Part shown: in pieces, positions 1 through 9,465 of the stretch
Numbering within the stretch: position 1 is the stretch's first letter
Layout of the letters: every line of letters begins with the position of its first letter
DNA from: Methylobacterium symbioticum
Lineage (GTDB): Bacteria > Pseudomonadota > Alphaproteobacteria > Rhizobiales > Beijerinckiaceae
Length of the DNA: 64,000 bases
Direction of reading: 5' to 3'
Assembly: GCF_902141845.1 (NCBI RefSeq)
Contig: NZ_CABFPH010000013.1
Span: 25,317 to 89,316 of the forward strand
Program-made: the position numbers and the translations under genes
Notes under the pieces: generated by a model
What the model was told of the DNA's origin: nothing
What the model saw: only the letters and a program-made list of their open reading frames with translations
Databases searched by the model: none

Positions 1-621
1 GAGGGCCACCGTCCACATGCCGGCCTTGCGGCCTTCCAGGATGCCGGGGACGGTGTCGTCGACCTTCACGCAGGCGGCGACGTCGTCGATGCCGAGGGCG
101 ATGACGTTGGCGAGGGCCTGGGCCGGGTGGGGACGCCCGTTCGGCACCTCGTCGGTGGCGACCACGTGGTCGGCCTCGTAGCCGTTGGTCCGGGCGAGCG
201 CCACGACGCGCTCCATCACGCGGGCCGGATAGCCCGAGCAGGAGCCGATCTTGATGCCGCGGGCGCGCAGGGCGGCAATGGCGTCGAGAGCCCCCGGGAT
301 GATGCCGGAATGCTCGGCGATCTTCTCGATCTGCAGCGGCATGAAGCGCTCGTAGATCGCGGTCACGTCGGCATCGGTCGGCGTGCGCCCGAATCGCTCG
401 GCGAAGCGCGCGGCGATCTGCGGCGCGTTGCAGAGCGTGCGGATATGGTCCCACTTGCCCATGCCCATCGGCCCGCGCGCCTCCTCCAGGCTGACCGCGA
501 CGCCGAACTCGCCGAAGGCCTCGACGAAGATCTGGGTGGGGGCGAAGGAACCGAAATCGACCACGGTTCCGGCCCAGTCCAGGACCACTGCCTGGATGGA
601 TCTCGGGGTCTCGTAAGGCAT
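1..621 (-). CDS. phnX: Phosphonoacetaldehyde hydrolase (C-terminus beyond window)
   Basis: Hydrolyses phosphonoacetaldehyde to acetaldehyde and phosphate, the second step of 2-aminoethylphosphonate breakdown, in the cytoplasm. Reading leftward from the ATG at 621, the protein opens with [20 protein letters not shown], which holds the HAD nucleophile motif DWAGT. The motif MGMGKWDHI follows at about residues 50-60; its Lys corresponds to the Schiff-base lysine of this family. GSCSGYP and a Lys-Val-Asp-Asp segment complete the HAD core. About 207 codons are visible and the end lies left of base 1. It starts 21 bases after the phnW stop, so the two form an operon. Confidence 0.93.
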   Translation of the reverse strand, partial: MPYETPRSIQAVVLDWAGTVVDFGSFAPTQIFVEAFGEFGVAVSLEEARGPMGMGKWDHIRTLCNAPQIAARFAERFGRTPTDADVTAIYERFMPLQIEKIAEHSGIIPGALDAIAALRARGIKIGSCSGYPARVMERVVALARTNGYEADHVVATDEVPNGRPHPAQALANVIALGIDDVAACVKVDDTVPGILEGRKAGMWTVAL

Positions 622-642
622 GGCGCGCTCCCGGCGGAGGGT

Positions 643-1752
643 TCAGAGGGTCTCGATGCGGAGGTCGCGGAAGGTCTCGGCGACCGCCTCGACCGCGCGC
701 TCCATGTCGGCGGCCTCGACGGCCCCGATGCAGCCGACCCGGAAGGTCTCCACCTGGGTGAGCTTGCCCGGATAGAGGATGAAGCCCTTGGCCCGCACCG
801 CCTGATAGAAGTCGCTGAAGCGGTAGCGTCCATCGCGCGGGGCGTGGAAGGTCACGATGATCGGCGCCTGGATCTCGGGCGGCAGGAAGCTGCGCAGGCC
901 GAGCCGCCGCATGCCGGCGATCAGGGTCTCGCAATTGCGCGCGTAGCGGGCCTGACGCGCCGGCAGGCCGCCCTCGTCCTCGTACTGCAGCAGCGCCTCG
1001 TGCAGGGCTGCGACCACGTGGGTCGGCGGGGTGAAGCGCCACTGGCCGGTGCGCTGCATGTAGAGGTGCTGGTCGCGCAGATCGAGCGCGAGGGAGGCGG
1101 TGTTGCCCTCGGCCGCCAGCAGCGCCGCCTCGCGGGCGAGGACGAAGCCCATACCCGGCACGCCCTCCAGGCATTTGCCCGAGGCCGCGATCAGCGCCTC
1201 GAAGGGCACGGCGCGCGCGTCGATCGGCAGGGCGCCGAAGGAGCTCATCGCGTCGATGATCAGGCGGCGCCCGTGCCGGGCCACCACGGCGGCGATCTCG
1301 GGCAGCGGGTTCAGGATGCCGGTGGAGGTCTCGCAGTGGATCAGCCCGACATGGCTGATCGCGCGGTCCTCGGCGAGCAGCCGGTCGACGGCCTCCGGCG
1401 TGGTCGGCACGTCCTCGGGAGTCTCGTAGACGCTGTGGTCGCGCCCGAGCATCTCGCAGATCTTGGCGAGGCGCTTGCCGTAGGCGCCGTTGACGAGGAC
1501 GAGCATCTTGCCCGTCCGCGGCACGAAGGTGCCGACGGCCGCCTCCACCGCGAAGGTGCCGCTGCCCTGGAGCAGCACGCAGACATGGCTGCCGGAGCCG
1601 TTCGCGATCGCCACGAGCTTGTCGCAGACGCTGGCGGTGAGCCCGTTGAAACTGCCGTCCCAGGAGCCCCAGTCGGTCAGCATCGCCGCACGGGTGCGCT
1701 CGGACGTGGTGAGCGGGCCGGGGGTCAGGAGGATGGGAGCGGAGGAAGCCAT
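643..1752 (-). CDS. phnW: 2-aminoethylphosphonate--pyruvate transaminase
   Basis: PLP-dependent class V aminotransferase that converts 2-aminoethylphosphonate and pyruvate to phosphonoacetaldehyde and L-alanine. The 369-residue protein has the family start ([14 protein letters not shown]), the [14 protein letters not shown] segment with the cofactor Asp near residue 167, and [10 protein letters not shown], where Lys193 is the expected Schiff-base lysine. Length is normal for PhnW. It is the first gene of a leftward phnW-phnX operon and is divergent from a LysR regulator. Its L-alanine product may connect with the alanine racemase and D-amino-acid dehydrogenase genes a few kb away, but that link is only an inference. 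Confidence 0.96.
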   Translation of the reverse strand: MASSAPILLTPGPLTTSERTRAAMLTDWGSWDGSFNGLTASVCDKLVAIANGSGSHVCVLLQGSGTFAVEAAVGTFVPRTGKMLVLVNGAYGKRLAKICEMLGRDHSVYETPEDVPTTPEAVDRLLAEDRAISHVGLIHCETSTGILNPLPEIAAVVARHGRRLIIDAMSSFGALPIDARAVPFEALIAASGKCLEGVPGMGFVLAREAALLAAEGNTASLALDLRDQHLYMQRTGQWRFTPPTHVVAALHEALLQYEDEGGLPARQARYARNCETLIAGMRRLGLRSFLPPEIQAPIIVTFHAPRDGRYRFSDFYQAVRAKGFILYPGKLTQVETFRVGCIGAVEAADMERAVEAVAETFRDLRIETL

Positions 1753-1870
1753 GATCGTCCTCGGTCATCCGCGCCGGGATCGCTGCGGACGAGAGGATCT
1801 TGCGTTCGCGCTCCCATCAGATCAAATCGTTTGTCGTGATGTTTCCCATCAGTCGGGCCGATGGATCGCG
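1753..1870. promoter_or_regulatory. Divergent phnW / lysR control region
   Basis: This 118-bp gap separates the divergent phnWX operon and the LysR gene, the usual place for a LysR operator. It is locally richer in A/T than its surroundings and holds two copies of CCCATCAG in direct orientation at 1813-1820 and 1845-1852, 32 bp (about three helical turns) apart. The repeats are seen directly; their role as a regulator site is inferred. No promoter could be assigned with confidence. Confidence 0.45.
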
Positions 1871-2752
1871 ATGAACCTGTTCCAGCTGCGCGCCTTCGAC
1901 GCCGTGTCCCGCGAGGGCAGCTTCACCCGTGCGGCCAAGCGCCTGAGCATCAGCCAGCCGGCGGTGACCGGGCATGTGAAGGCACTGGAGGAGCGCTACG
2001 ACCTCGTCCTGTTCCGCCGCACCGCCCGCAGCGCCGAGCTGACGCCCCAGGGTGAGGCGCTGGCGGCGCTGACGCGGCCCCTGTTCGGCCTCGTCGAGCA
2101 GGCCGAGGACCTGCTCCTAGCCAACCGCGCCCTGGTCACCGGACGCATCGAGATCGCCGCCGATTCGCCCCACGTGGTGATGCCGCTGCTGGCGCGCCTG
2201 CGCGCGCGGCATCCCGGCATCACGGTCTCCTTGAGCCTCGGCAACGCGGCCGAGACCTACGAGGCCCTGCTGACCGAGCGGGCGAGCATCGGCGTCGTGA
2301 CCGAGGCCGAGCCGCGCGAGGAGCTTCACCTGGAGGTGCTGGCCGTCTCGGAGATCCGCGCCGTGCTGGCCCGAAGCCACCCCCTCGCCGGGCGCGCGGC
2401 CCTCGACCTCGCCGCGCTCGATGGGCAGGCGATGGTCCTGCGCGAGCCCACCTCCGTCACCCGGCGCACCTTCGACAGGGCCTGCCGCAGCCGCGGCGTG
2501 GAGCCCCTGGTCCTGATGGAGCTCGACAGTCGCGAGGCGGTGATCGAGGCCGCCGCCGCCGGGATCGGCATCGGCATCGTCTCGTCCCTCGAATGCGGCG
2601 AGGACGGACGCATCCGTGCGATCCCGATCACCGGGGCGGACCTGTCGAACCGTCATGCCATCGCCTGCCTCGCCCGCCGCCGCTCGCTGCGCCTGATCCG
2701 GGCGGTGCTCGACCTCGCCGCCGAGACGCGACCCGTCGGAGATCGCCCGTGA
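1871..2752 (+). CDS. LysR-family regulator of aminoethylphosphonate catabolism
   Basis: A 293-residue LysR-type regulator. The N-terminal winged helix-turn-helix reads MNLFQLRAFDAVSREGSFTR followed by AAKRLSISQPAVTGHVKALE, and a type 2 periplasmic-binding effector domain fills the rest. The reading frame is open well upstream, but the ATG at 1871 is the one that matches the LysR N-terminus. Position next to phnW suits the phosphonate-associated LysR subgroup (TIGR03339), so the effector is probably AEP or an intermediate. The last bases overlap the GTG start of the next gene, implying translational coupling. Confidence 0.9.
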   Translation: MNLFQLRAFDAVSREGSFTRAAKRLSISQPAVTGHVKALEERYDLVLFRRTARSAELTPQGEALAALTRPLFGLVEQAEDLLLANRALVTGRIEIAADSPHVVMPLLARLRARHPGITVSLSLGNAAETYEALLTERASIGVVTEAEPREELHLEVLAVSEIRAVLARSHPLAGRAALDLAALDGQAMVLREPTSVTRRTFDRACRSRGVEPLVLMELDSREAVIEAAAAGIGIGIVSSLECGEDGRIRAIPITGADLSNRHAIACLARRRSLRLIRAVLDLAAETRPVGDRP

Positions 2753-3549
2753 GCGCCGAGACAGCCTCATCCGCCCGCGCGATCGCCGCGCGCCGGCATG
2801 GCGAGATCCTGAAGCGCCTCGCCGCGGACGGCCATATCAGCGTCGAGGAGATGGCCGCCCGCTTCGCGGTCTCGCGCGAGACCATCCGGCGCGACCTCAA
2901 GGCGCTCGCCGGCCGCGGCCAGCTCGCCATCGTGCATGGCGGCGCGACCCGCCGCTCCGAGGAGCCCGCGCTCGCCGTGCGTCAGGGTGACAATCCGGAG
3001 GGCAAGGCGGCGATCGGGCGGGCGGCGGCGGCCCTCGTCGAAGACGGCATGGTGCTGCTGCTCGATTCGGGCTCGACCACCCTGGCCGTCGCGCAGGCGC
3101 TGTCCGGGCCGGGTCGCCCGGCTTGGCGCGGCTTGACCGTCTGCACCAACAGCCTGTCGATCGGACTCGTGCTCTGCCGGGTGCCCGGCATCCGGCTGCA
3201 CCTGCTCGGCGGCGAGGTGAACGGCGCGGACGAAGCCGCCTTCGGCAGCGAGGGCATCGCCGCGCTGTCCCGCTTCCGCGCCGACCTCGCCTTCATCGGG
3301 GTCGGCGGTATCTCCGAATCGGGCGACCTCACCGATTTCGCGGTGCTGCCGACCGAGCTGCGCGCCGCGATGCTCGGCGCGGCCGAGCGCGGCTTCGTCG
3401 TAGTCGACCGCACGAAATTCGGCCGCCTGACGCCGATCCGCCTGCATCCGATCCCGCCGGAGACGACCCTCATCGTCGATGCCGCACCGCCCTCCCCGAT
3501 GGCCGAGGCCCTGACGGGGCGGGGACTTGGGATCATCGTTGCCGCTTGA
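2749..3549 (+). CDS. DeoR/GlpR-family transcriptional regulator
   Basis: A 266-residue repressor-type protein: a DeoR helix-turn-helix at about residues 20-75 (ISVEEMAARFAVSRETIRRD) and a DeoR C-terminal sensor domain with LLDSGSTTLAVA and FIGVGGISESGDLTD, which usually binds a phosphorylated sugar or related effector. The start is taken as the GTG at 2749, which overlaps the LysR stop by four bases; a longer reading frame extends upstream but lies inside the LysR gene. A second regulator in an AEP locus is unusual. It may control the FAD/GcvT enzyme that follows 76 bp later. Confidence 0.88.
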   Translation: MSAETASSARAIAARRHGEILKRLAADGHISVEEMAARFAVSRETIRRDLKALAGRGQLAIVHGGATRRSEEPALAVRQGDNPEGKAAIGRAAAALVEDGMVLLLDSGSTTLAVAQALSGPGRPAWRGLTVCTNSLSIGLVLCRVPGIRLHLLGGEVNGADEAAFGSEGIAALSRFRADLAFIGVGGISESGDLTDFAVLPTELRAAMLGAAERGFVVVDRTKFGRLTPIRLHPIPPETTLIVDAAPPSPMAEALTGRGLGIIVAA

Positions 3550-3625
3550 TGTGGTTTTTTGTGGTTTTCTGTTGCTTGTTCGGGTCTGGCCGGGCTAGGG
3601 CTCGGCCGAGCACAGGAGAGCCGCG

Positions 3626-6046
3626 ATGACGGATGCCGCCTTCCCGACCCAGGCCCGAACCGTGATCATCGGCGGTGGCATCGTCGGCACCTCGATCGCC
3701 TACCATCTCATCGGTCTCGGCCAGCGCGACGTGGTCCTGGTGGAGCAGGGGCGGCTGTCGAGCGGCACCACCTGGCACGCGGCGGGCCTCGTCGGGCAGC
3801 TTCGCCAGCAGGCCGCCCTCACGCGGATGATCCGCTACTCGACCGGCCTCTACGAGCGTCTCGAGGCGGAGACCGGGCAGGCCACCGGCTGGAAGCGCTG
3901 CGGCTCGCTCACGGTGGCGCGCACGCCAGAGCGCATGACGGTGCTCGCGCGGACCGTCGCGATGGCCCGCGCGCAGGGCGTCGCCGTCGAGCCGGTCACG
4001 GCGGCGGAGGCCGGCCGGCTCTTCCCGCCGATGCGCCACGACGACCTGCTCGGCGCCGTCTGGCTGCCCGGCGACGGCAAGGCCAACCCGTCCGACGTGA
4101 CGGCCGCCCTGGCGCGGGGGGCCCGGGCGGGCGGCGCCCGCCTGTTCGAGACGACGCGCGTCCGCGCGATCGAGACGGCGAAGGGCCGCGCCGCCGCCGT
4201 GGTGACGGACCGCGGCCGCATCGCCTGCGAGACGGTGGTGATCGCCGCCGGGCAATGGTCGCGGCAGGTCGGCGCCCTCTGCGGAGTCGCCGTGCCGCTG
4301 CATTCGGCCGAGCACATGGACGTCGTCACCGAGGCGATCCCGGGCGTCCATCCGGATCTGCCCGTGATGCGCGACCCGGACGGCTACGTCTATTTCAAGG
4401 AGGAGGTCGGCGGCCTCGTGATGGGCGGGTTCGAGCCGCAGGCCAAGCCCTGGGGCATGGACGGCATCCCCGAGGATTTCGCGTTCCAGCTCCTGCCCGA
4501 CGACTGGGACCAGTTCGAGATCCTGATGGAGAATGCGATCCAGCGCGTCCCGGCCCTGGAGACCGCCCCGGTCAAGCTCTTCCTCAACGGGCCGGAGAGC
4601 TTCACGCCGGACAACAACTGCCTGCTCGGGCCGGCGCCCGAATGCGAGGGTGTCTTCGTGGCGGCCGGCTTCAACTCCGCGGGCATCGCGCTCGGCGGCG
4701 GTGCCGGCCGGGCGCTCGCGGAATGGATTGTGGCCGGCGAAGCCACGGACGACCTCTGGGCCGTCGACATCCGCCGCTTCGGGCGCTTCAACGCGAATCC
4801 GGCCTGGCTGCACGACCGGGTGAAGGAGACGCTCGGCCTGCACTATGCGATGCCCTGGCCGAACCGCGAGCTTGAATCGGCACGGCCGCTGCGCCGCTCG
4901 CCCCTGCACGACCGCCTCGCCGCGAAGGGCGCGGTGTTCGGCTCGAAGATGGGCTGGGAGCGGCCGAACCGGTTCGCGCCCGGGGAGACCGCGGATCCGC
5001 CCGCCTACGGGTTCGGCCGCGGCCCCTGGCTCGCGGCGGTGGCGGCCGAGCAGCGCGCCGTCAACACGGCGGTCGGCCTCGTCGACATGACGAGTCTCGG
5101 CAAGCTCCTGGTTCAGGGGCGCGACGCGCTTGCCGTGCTCCAGACCCTCTGTGCCGCGGATCTCGCCATGGCGGTCGGCGAGAGCCGCTTCACGCCGATC
5201 CTGAACCGGCGCGGCGGCATCGAGAGCGAGCTGGTGGCGCTGCGCCTCGCGGAGGATGCCGTCCTCCTGACCACTGGCTCCGGTCAGGCCATGCGCGACG
5301 CGGATCTCGTCCGCCGGGCTATCCCTGCGGATTGCCACGCCATCCTTACCGACGTCACCTCGGCCTACGCCGTCCTGGCGCTCGCGGGGCCGCGGACGGC
5401 GGAGCTGCTCGCGCGGGTCGGCCGGTCGCGGCTGTCGGAGATCCCGCCGGAGGGCTCGGCCGAGGTCGAGATCGGCTACGCGACGGTGCGGGCCGTGCGG
5501 CGCAGCTACATCGCACCGGACGGTGTCGAGCTTCTGGTGCCGACCGAGTTCGCGGCCGGGGTCTATGACAGCCTGATCGCGGCGGGCGCGACGCTCGGCC
5601 TGCGCGATGTCGGCTTCCAGGCGGTCGACGCGCTGAGGATCGAGCGCGGCCACCCGGCCTGGGGCCGCGACATCGGCCCGTGCACGACGCCCACCGAAGC
5701 CGGGCTCGCCGGCGTCCTCGCCTTCGCCAAGCCGCGCTTCGTGGGCCGCGAGGCGGCTCTCGCCGCCCGGGCCGCGCCGCCGGCCGAGCGCCTCGTCAAC
5801 CTGACCTGCGCTCTGCCGGCCGAGGCCATGGCCTGGGGCGGCGAGCTGATCCTGCGCGACGGCGCCCCCGTCGGCGAGGTCACATCCGCGGCCTGGAGCG
5901 ACCGGCTGGGCGGGCTGGTGGCGATCGGGCGGATCGCGGACGAGGCGGGCGTCGAGACCTCCGGCCGCTACGCGATCGATCTCGCCGGCCAGCACCTGCC
6001 CGCACACGTCTCCGACCGCCCCTTCGCCGCCGCGGAGGCCGCATGA
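3626..6046 (+). CDS. FAD-dependent oxidoreductase / GcvT fusion (dimethylglycine or sarcosine dehydrogenase-like)
   Basis: An 806-residue two-part enzyme. Residues 10-370 are a D-amino-acid-oxidase-type FAD domain with the dinucleotide motif VIIGGGIVGTSIAYHL and the GTTWHAAGLVGQLR segment typical of dimethylglycine/sarcosine dehydrogenases. A linker (FAO_M) and folate-binding GcvT plus GcvT C-terminal domains (about 430-800) follow. Such enzymes oxidatively remove N-methyl groups and pass the one-carbon unit to tetrahydrofolate. Start ATG at 3626 is preceded by CAGGAGAG. The stop overlaps the start of the EamA gene (ATGA). Substrate is not readable from sequence; the phosphonate context suggests an N-methylated AEP or glycine-like amine. 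Confidence 0.88.
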   Translation: MTDAAFPTQARTVIIGGGIVGTSIAYHLIGLGQRDVVLVEQGRLSSGTTWHAAGLVGQLRQQAALTRMIRYSTGLYERLEAETGQATGWKRCGSLTVARTPERMTVLARTVAMARAQGVAVEPVTAAEAGRLFPPMRHDDLLGAVWLPGDGKANPSDVTAALARGARAGGARLFETTRVRAIETAKGRAAAVVTDRGRIACETVVIAAGQWSRQVGALCGVAVPLHSAEHMDVVTEAIPGVHPDLPVMRDPDGYVYFKEEVGGLVMGGFEPQAKPWGMDGIPEDFAFQLLPDDWDQFEILMENAIQRVPALETAPVKLFLNGPESFTPDNNCLLGPAPECEGVFVAAGFNSAGIALGGGAGRALAEWIVAGEATDDLWAVDIRRFGRFNANPAWLHDRVKETLGLHYAMPWPNRELESARPLRRSPLHDRLAAKGAVFGSKMGWERPNRFAPGETADPPAYGFGRGPWLAAVAAEQRAVNTAVGLVDMTSLGKLLVQGRDALAVLQTLCAADLAMAVGESRFTPILNRRGGIESELVALRLAEDAVLLTTGSGQAMRDADLVRRAIPADCHAILTDVTSAYAVLALAGPRTAELLARVGRSRLSEIPPEGSAEVEIGYATVRAVRRSYIAPDGVELLVPTEFAAGVYDSLIAAGATLGLRDVGFQAVDALRIERGHPAWGRDIGPCTTPTEAGLAGVLAFAKPRFVGREAALAARAAPPAERLVNLTCALPAEAMAWGGELILRDGAPVGEVTSAAWSDRLGGLVAIGRIADEAGVETSGRYAIDLAGQHLPAHVSDRPFAAAEAA

Positions 6047-6882
6047 GCGCCCCGGTCTTCGCCGCGGTTCTCGCCGCGGCTTGCATGCATGCCGGCTGGA
6101 ACGCCCTGGTGAAGCTGCGCCTGGAGCCGATCCTGACCATGGCGCTGATCACGGCGAGCGCGGGGGTGATCGCCCTGCCGGCGCTCCTGGTGGTCGGCCT
6201 GCCGACCCTGGCCTCATGGCCTTGGCTGTTCGGCTCGATCGTCCTGCATCTCGGCTACTACCTCGCCCTGACGGAGGCCTACCGGCAGGCCGATATGGGG
6301 CAGGTCTACCCGATCGCGCGCGGCAGCGCGCCGCTCCTCACGACGCTCGCCGCCCTCGTTGTGCTAGGCGAGCCGGTGGCGCCGCTCGCCGCGGCCGGTA
6401 TCGGCATCCTGTGCCTCGGCGTCGGCCTGATGGCCTTCGGCAGCCGCAACGGCCGGCTGCGGCCGCGGGCCCTCGGCTGGGCGGGTCTGACTGCGCTGAC
6501 GATCTGCGGCTACACCCTGGTCGACGGCATCGGCGCACGGGTCGCCGGGGACGCCCACGCCTATTCGGCGGCGCTGTTCGTCGTTGACGGCATCCCGCTC
6601 ATCGCCTTCGTGCTGTGGCGCCGGGGCGTGGGCGTCCTGCGCCAATTCAGGAGCGTCGCGGTACCGGGCCTGTTCGGCGGCCTGTTCTCGCTCGGCTCCT
6701 ACTGGATCGCGATCTGGGCGATGACCGTCGCGCCGATCCCCCTGGTGGCGGCCCTGCGCGAGACCAGCGTGCTCGTGGCGGCGCTGATCTCGGTCACTCT
6801 CCTCAAGGAGCCACTCATCGCGGGCCGCGCGGTGGCGGCCGTGGTCATCCTCGTCGGCATCGCCGCCATGCGGCTCGGCTGA
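6043..6882 (+). CDS. EamA/DMT-family membrane protein associated with phosphonate use
   Basis: A 279-residue protein with about ten hydrophobic segments arranged as two EamA halves; each half carries the small-residue-rich pattern typical of drug/metabolite transporters (for example PIARGSAPLLTTLAALVV and LRETSVLVAALISVTLLKEP). It resembles the family annotated as a phosphonate-utilisation-associated membrane protein (TIGR03340). ATG at 6043 overlaps the stop of the FAD/GcvT gene, so the two are co-translated. It may import a phosphonate or export a by-product; direction and substrate are unknown. Confidence 0.85.
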   Translation: MSAPVFAAVLAAACMHAGWNALVKLRLEPILTMALITASAGVIALPALLVVGLPTLASWPWLFGSIVLHLGYYLALTEAYRQADMGQVYPIARGSAPLLTTLAALVVLGEPVAPLAAAGIGILCLGVGLMAFGSRNGRLRPRALGWAGLTALTICGYTLVDGIGARVAGDAHAYSAALFVVDGIPLIAFVLWRRGVGVLRQFRSVAVPGLFGGLFSLGSYWIAIWAMTVAPIPLVAALRETSVLVAALISVTLLKEPLIAGRAVAAVVILVGIAAMRLG

Positions 6883-6900
6883 CGGGCGTCACGCCGCCGC

Positions 6901-8166
6901 TCACGCCGCCCTACGGTAGCGGCCGAGGGCGAGGTCGTCCGCCGCGATCTCGGGCGCGCGGCGGGAGACGAGATCGGCCAGGAGGCGGCCCGAGCCGCAG
7001 GCCATGGTCCAGCCGAGCGTGCCGTGACCGGTATTGGTGTAGAGGTTGGCGAGGCTTGTCGGCCCGACGATCGGCGTGCCGTCCGGCGTCATCGGGCGCA
7101 GGCCGGTCCAGAACCGGGCCTGGTCGAGGTCGCCGCCCGCCGGGAACAGGTCGCCGAGCGAGCGCGCCAGGGTCTCGCGGCGCGGCGGGCGCAGGACCTG
7201 GCTGAAGCCCGCCAGCTCCGCCGTGCCGCCGACCCGGATGCGGTCGCCGAGCCGGGTGATCGCCACCTTGTAGGTCTCGTCCATCACCGTCGAGACCGGG
7301 GCGGCCTCCGGGTTCGTGACCGGCAGGGTCAGCGAGTAGCCCTTCACGGGATAGACGGGCAGGTCGATCCCGAGGGGGCGCAGCAGGGCCGGCGTGTAGC
7401 TGCCCATCGCCGCGACATAGGCGTCCGCGCTCAGGACCGCGCCCGAGCCCGTGACCACGCCGGTGACGGCGCCGCCCTCATGGCGCAGGCCGGCCACCGT
7501 GGTGCCGTAGCGGAAGCTGACGCCCTGCGCCTCGCAGAGGGCGGCGAGGCGCTGCGTGAACAGATGCGCGTCGCCGGTCTCGTCGCCGGGCAGGCGCAGG
7601 CCGCCGACGAAGGTGCCGGACACCCGGGCGAGCGCCGGCTCGGCCGCGATGCAGCCGGCGGGATCGAGCACCGCGTAGGGCACGCCGTAGGCGTCGAGGA
7701 CGCGGGTGTCGTCGGGGACGTGGTCGAGCTGCTTCTGCGTGCGGAAGAGCTGCAGCGTGCCCTGCTCGCGGTGGTCGTAGGCGATGCCGGTCTCGGCGCG
7801 CAGGTCGCGCAGGGCGTCGCGGCTGTACTCGGCCAGCCGGACCATGCGGCCCTTGTTGCGGGTATAGGCCTCCTCGGTGCAGTTCGCGAGCATCCGGGCG
7901 AGCCAGCCGTAGAGGCGCGGCTCCAGGCTCGGCCAGAGCACGAGCGGGCGGTGGCGCATCATCAGCCACTTGAGCGCCTTGACCGGGATGCCGGGCGCCG
8001 CCCAGGGCGCCGAGTAGCCCGGCGAGACCTGGCCGGCATTGGCGAAGCTCGTCTCGAGCCCCGCGCCGGGCTGGCGGTCGACCACGGTGACCTGATGGCC
8101 GGCCCGGGCGAGATACCAGGCCGAGGTGACGCCGACGACGCCGCCGCCGAGAACCAGAACGTGCAT
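6901..8166 (-). CDS. dadA: D-amino acid dehydrogenase
   Basis: A 421-residue FAD enzyme that oxidises D-amino acids, typically D-alanine, to the 2-oxo acid and ammonia and feeds electrons into the respiratory chain at the membrane. The start carries [20 protein letters not shown], the FAD-binding motif; [20 protein letters not shown] is the DadA signature, and [14 protein letters not shown] sits near the end. It lies 9 bases downstream of alanine racemase in the same direction, the classic dad operon pairing, here with the racemase first. Its stop is 18 bases from the convergent EamA gene. Confidence 0.94.
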   Translation of the reverse strand: MHVLVLGGGVVGVTSAWYLARAGHQVTVVDRQPGAGLETSFANAGQVSPGYSAPWAAPGIPVKALKWLMMRHRPLVLWPSLEPRLYGWLARMLANCTEEAYTRNKGRMVRLAEYSRDALRDLRAETGIAYDHREQGTLQLFRTQKQLDHVPDDTRVLDAYGVPYAVLDPAGCIAAEPALARVSGTFVGGLRLPGDETGDAHLFTQRLAALCEAQGVSFRYGTTVAGLRHEGGAVTGVVTGSGAVLSADAYVAAMGSYTPALLRPLGIDLPVYPVKGYSLTLPVTNPEAAPVSTVMDETYKVAITRLGDRIRVGGTAELAGFSQVLRPPRRETLARSLGDLFPAGGDLDQARFWTGLRPMTPDGTPIVGPTSLANLYTNTGHGTLGWTMACGSGRLLADLVSRRAPEIAADDLALGRYRRAA

Positions 8167-8175
8167 CGGATCCTC

Positions 8176-9333
8176 TCAAGCCTCGCGATAGACGCGGTGG
8201 TAGCGGGCTCCGAGGCTCGTCAGCACCTCGTAGCCGATCGTGCCGGCGGCCTCGGCCAGGGCGTCCACGCCGTGGCCCGGCCCGATCAGGTCGACGAACC
8301 CACCGAGCGGAACCGCCTCCGGCGGCACGTCCGTGACGTCGAGGATCAGGCTGTCCATGGAGACCCGCCCGACCCCCGCCAGCGGATGGGGACCGGCAAA
8401 AGCCATGCCGCGCCCGGAGGCGCTGCGCAGGTAGCCGTCGGCATAGCCGGCGGCGACCACGGCGAGGCGCATCGGCCGGCGCGCGACCGCGGTGTGGCCG
8501 TATCCGATGCCGGCGCCTGCCGCGACCTCGCGCAGCTGCAGGATGCGGGCCTGGAGGCGCACCACCGGCCGCATCGGGTTCGGGCGTCCGGGCTGCGGGT
8601 TCACGCCGTAGAGCGCGGCGCCCGGCCGGACGAGGTCGGCCTGGAACGCCGGACCGAGGAAGATCCCGGACGAGGCGGCGAGGCTCGCGGGCACGCCGGG
8701 CAACCGCGAGCGGAGGCTCGCGAAGGCCGCGTGCTGCTCCGCATTGGCCGGGTGGTCCGGCGTGTCGGCACAGGCGAGATGGCTCATGACGAGATCGAGC
8801 GACAGGCCGGCGAGGCCGTCCGGCCCGGCAAGCAGCCGGTCGAGATCCGCGCGCGGGAGACCGAACCGGGCCATGCCGGTATCGACCTGCAGGATCGCGG
8901 GCAGGACCTCGTCCCGGCGCCGGGCGAGGCCGCGCCACGCCGCCACCTGTTCGAGATCGTTGAGGACGGGAACGAGATCCTGGGCGCGGCAATCGCCTTC
9001 CGTACCGGGCGGCGCGCCGTGCAGAACCGCGATCCGCGGCCCCCGGCCGAGGATCGCGCGAAGCGCCAGCCCCTCCTCGAGATGGGCGACGAAGAAGTCG
9101 CGGCAGCCCGCCCGCGCGAGGGTCGGGGCGACGCGCGCCGCCCCGAGCCCGTAGGCGTCGGCCTTGACCACCGCGGCGCAGGCGGCCCGCCCGGCCTGCC
9201 GGCGCAGGAGCCTGTAGTTCTCGGCGATGGCGGCGAGATCGACGGTCAGGATCGCCCCGGCGCGGCGGCCCGCCTGGACGGTGGGAGGATCGCTCGGGAC
9301 CGGATCGACGGAACGCGCAGCCAGGAACGCCAT
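8176..9333 (-). CDS. alr: Alanine racemase (catabolic)
   Basis: A 385-residue PLP enzyme that interconverts L- and D-alanine. The PLP lysine lies in AAVVKADAYGLG (about residue 50), and the C-terminal domain shows GYGHTAVARRP and GRVSMDSLILDVTD. The ATG at 9333 was chosen because it opens with residues just ahead of the barrel; the frame stays open further upstream without homology. It is co-directional with dadA and divergent from an Lrp/AsnC regulator, so it probably serves catabolism of L-alanine through D-alanine rather than being the only cell-wall racemase. Confidence 0.93.
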   Translation of the reverse strand: MAFLAARSVDPVPSDPPTVQAGRRAGAILTVDLAAIAENYRLLRRQAGRAACAAVVKADAYGLGAARVAPTLARAGCRDFFVAHLEEGLALRAILGRGPRIAVLHGAPPGTEGDCRAQDLVPVLNDLEQVAAWRGLARRRDEVLPAILQVDTGMARFGLPRADLDRLLAGPDGLAGLSLDLVMSHLACADTPDHPANAEQHAAFASLRSRLPGVPASLAASSGIFLGPAFQADLVRPGAALYGVNPQPGRPNPMRPVVRLQARILQLREVAAGAGIGYGHTAVARRPMRLAVVAAGYADGYLRSASGRGMAFAGPHPLAGVGRVSMDSLILDVTDVPPEAVPLGGFVDLIGPGHGVDALAEAAGTIGYEVLTSLGARYHRVYREA

Positions 9334-9465
9334 GCCAGGACCCCTCCAAGGCGGATGCCCTGAGCTTAGGCGAAGGATCCTCGAATTTCTTCGCGATGAC
9401 GCGCAGGACCTGCCGCTGTAAGCTTGCCTGCGCAAGAATCTGCGTCGCGAACGAAACTTCTCCGA

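Noticed and set aside
127..1839. Long open frame opposite phnW-phnX (and similar long antisense frames opposite thiC, hpnN, shc and hpnE)
   Set aside because: Very high GC keeps shadow frames open. Their translations are rich in Gly, Ala, Arg, Asp and His without family motifs, while the opposite strand encodes recognised enzymes.
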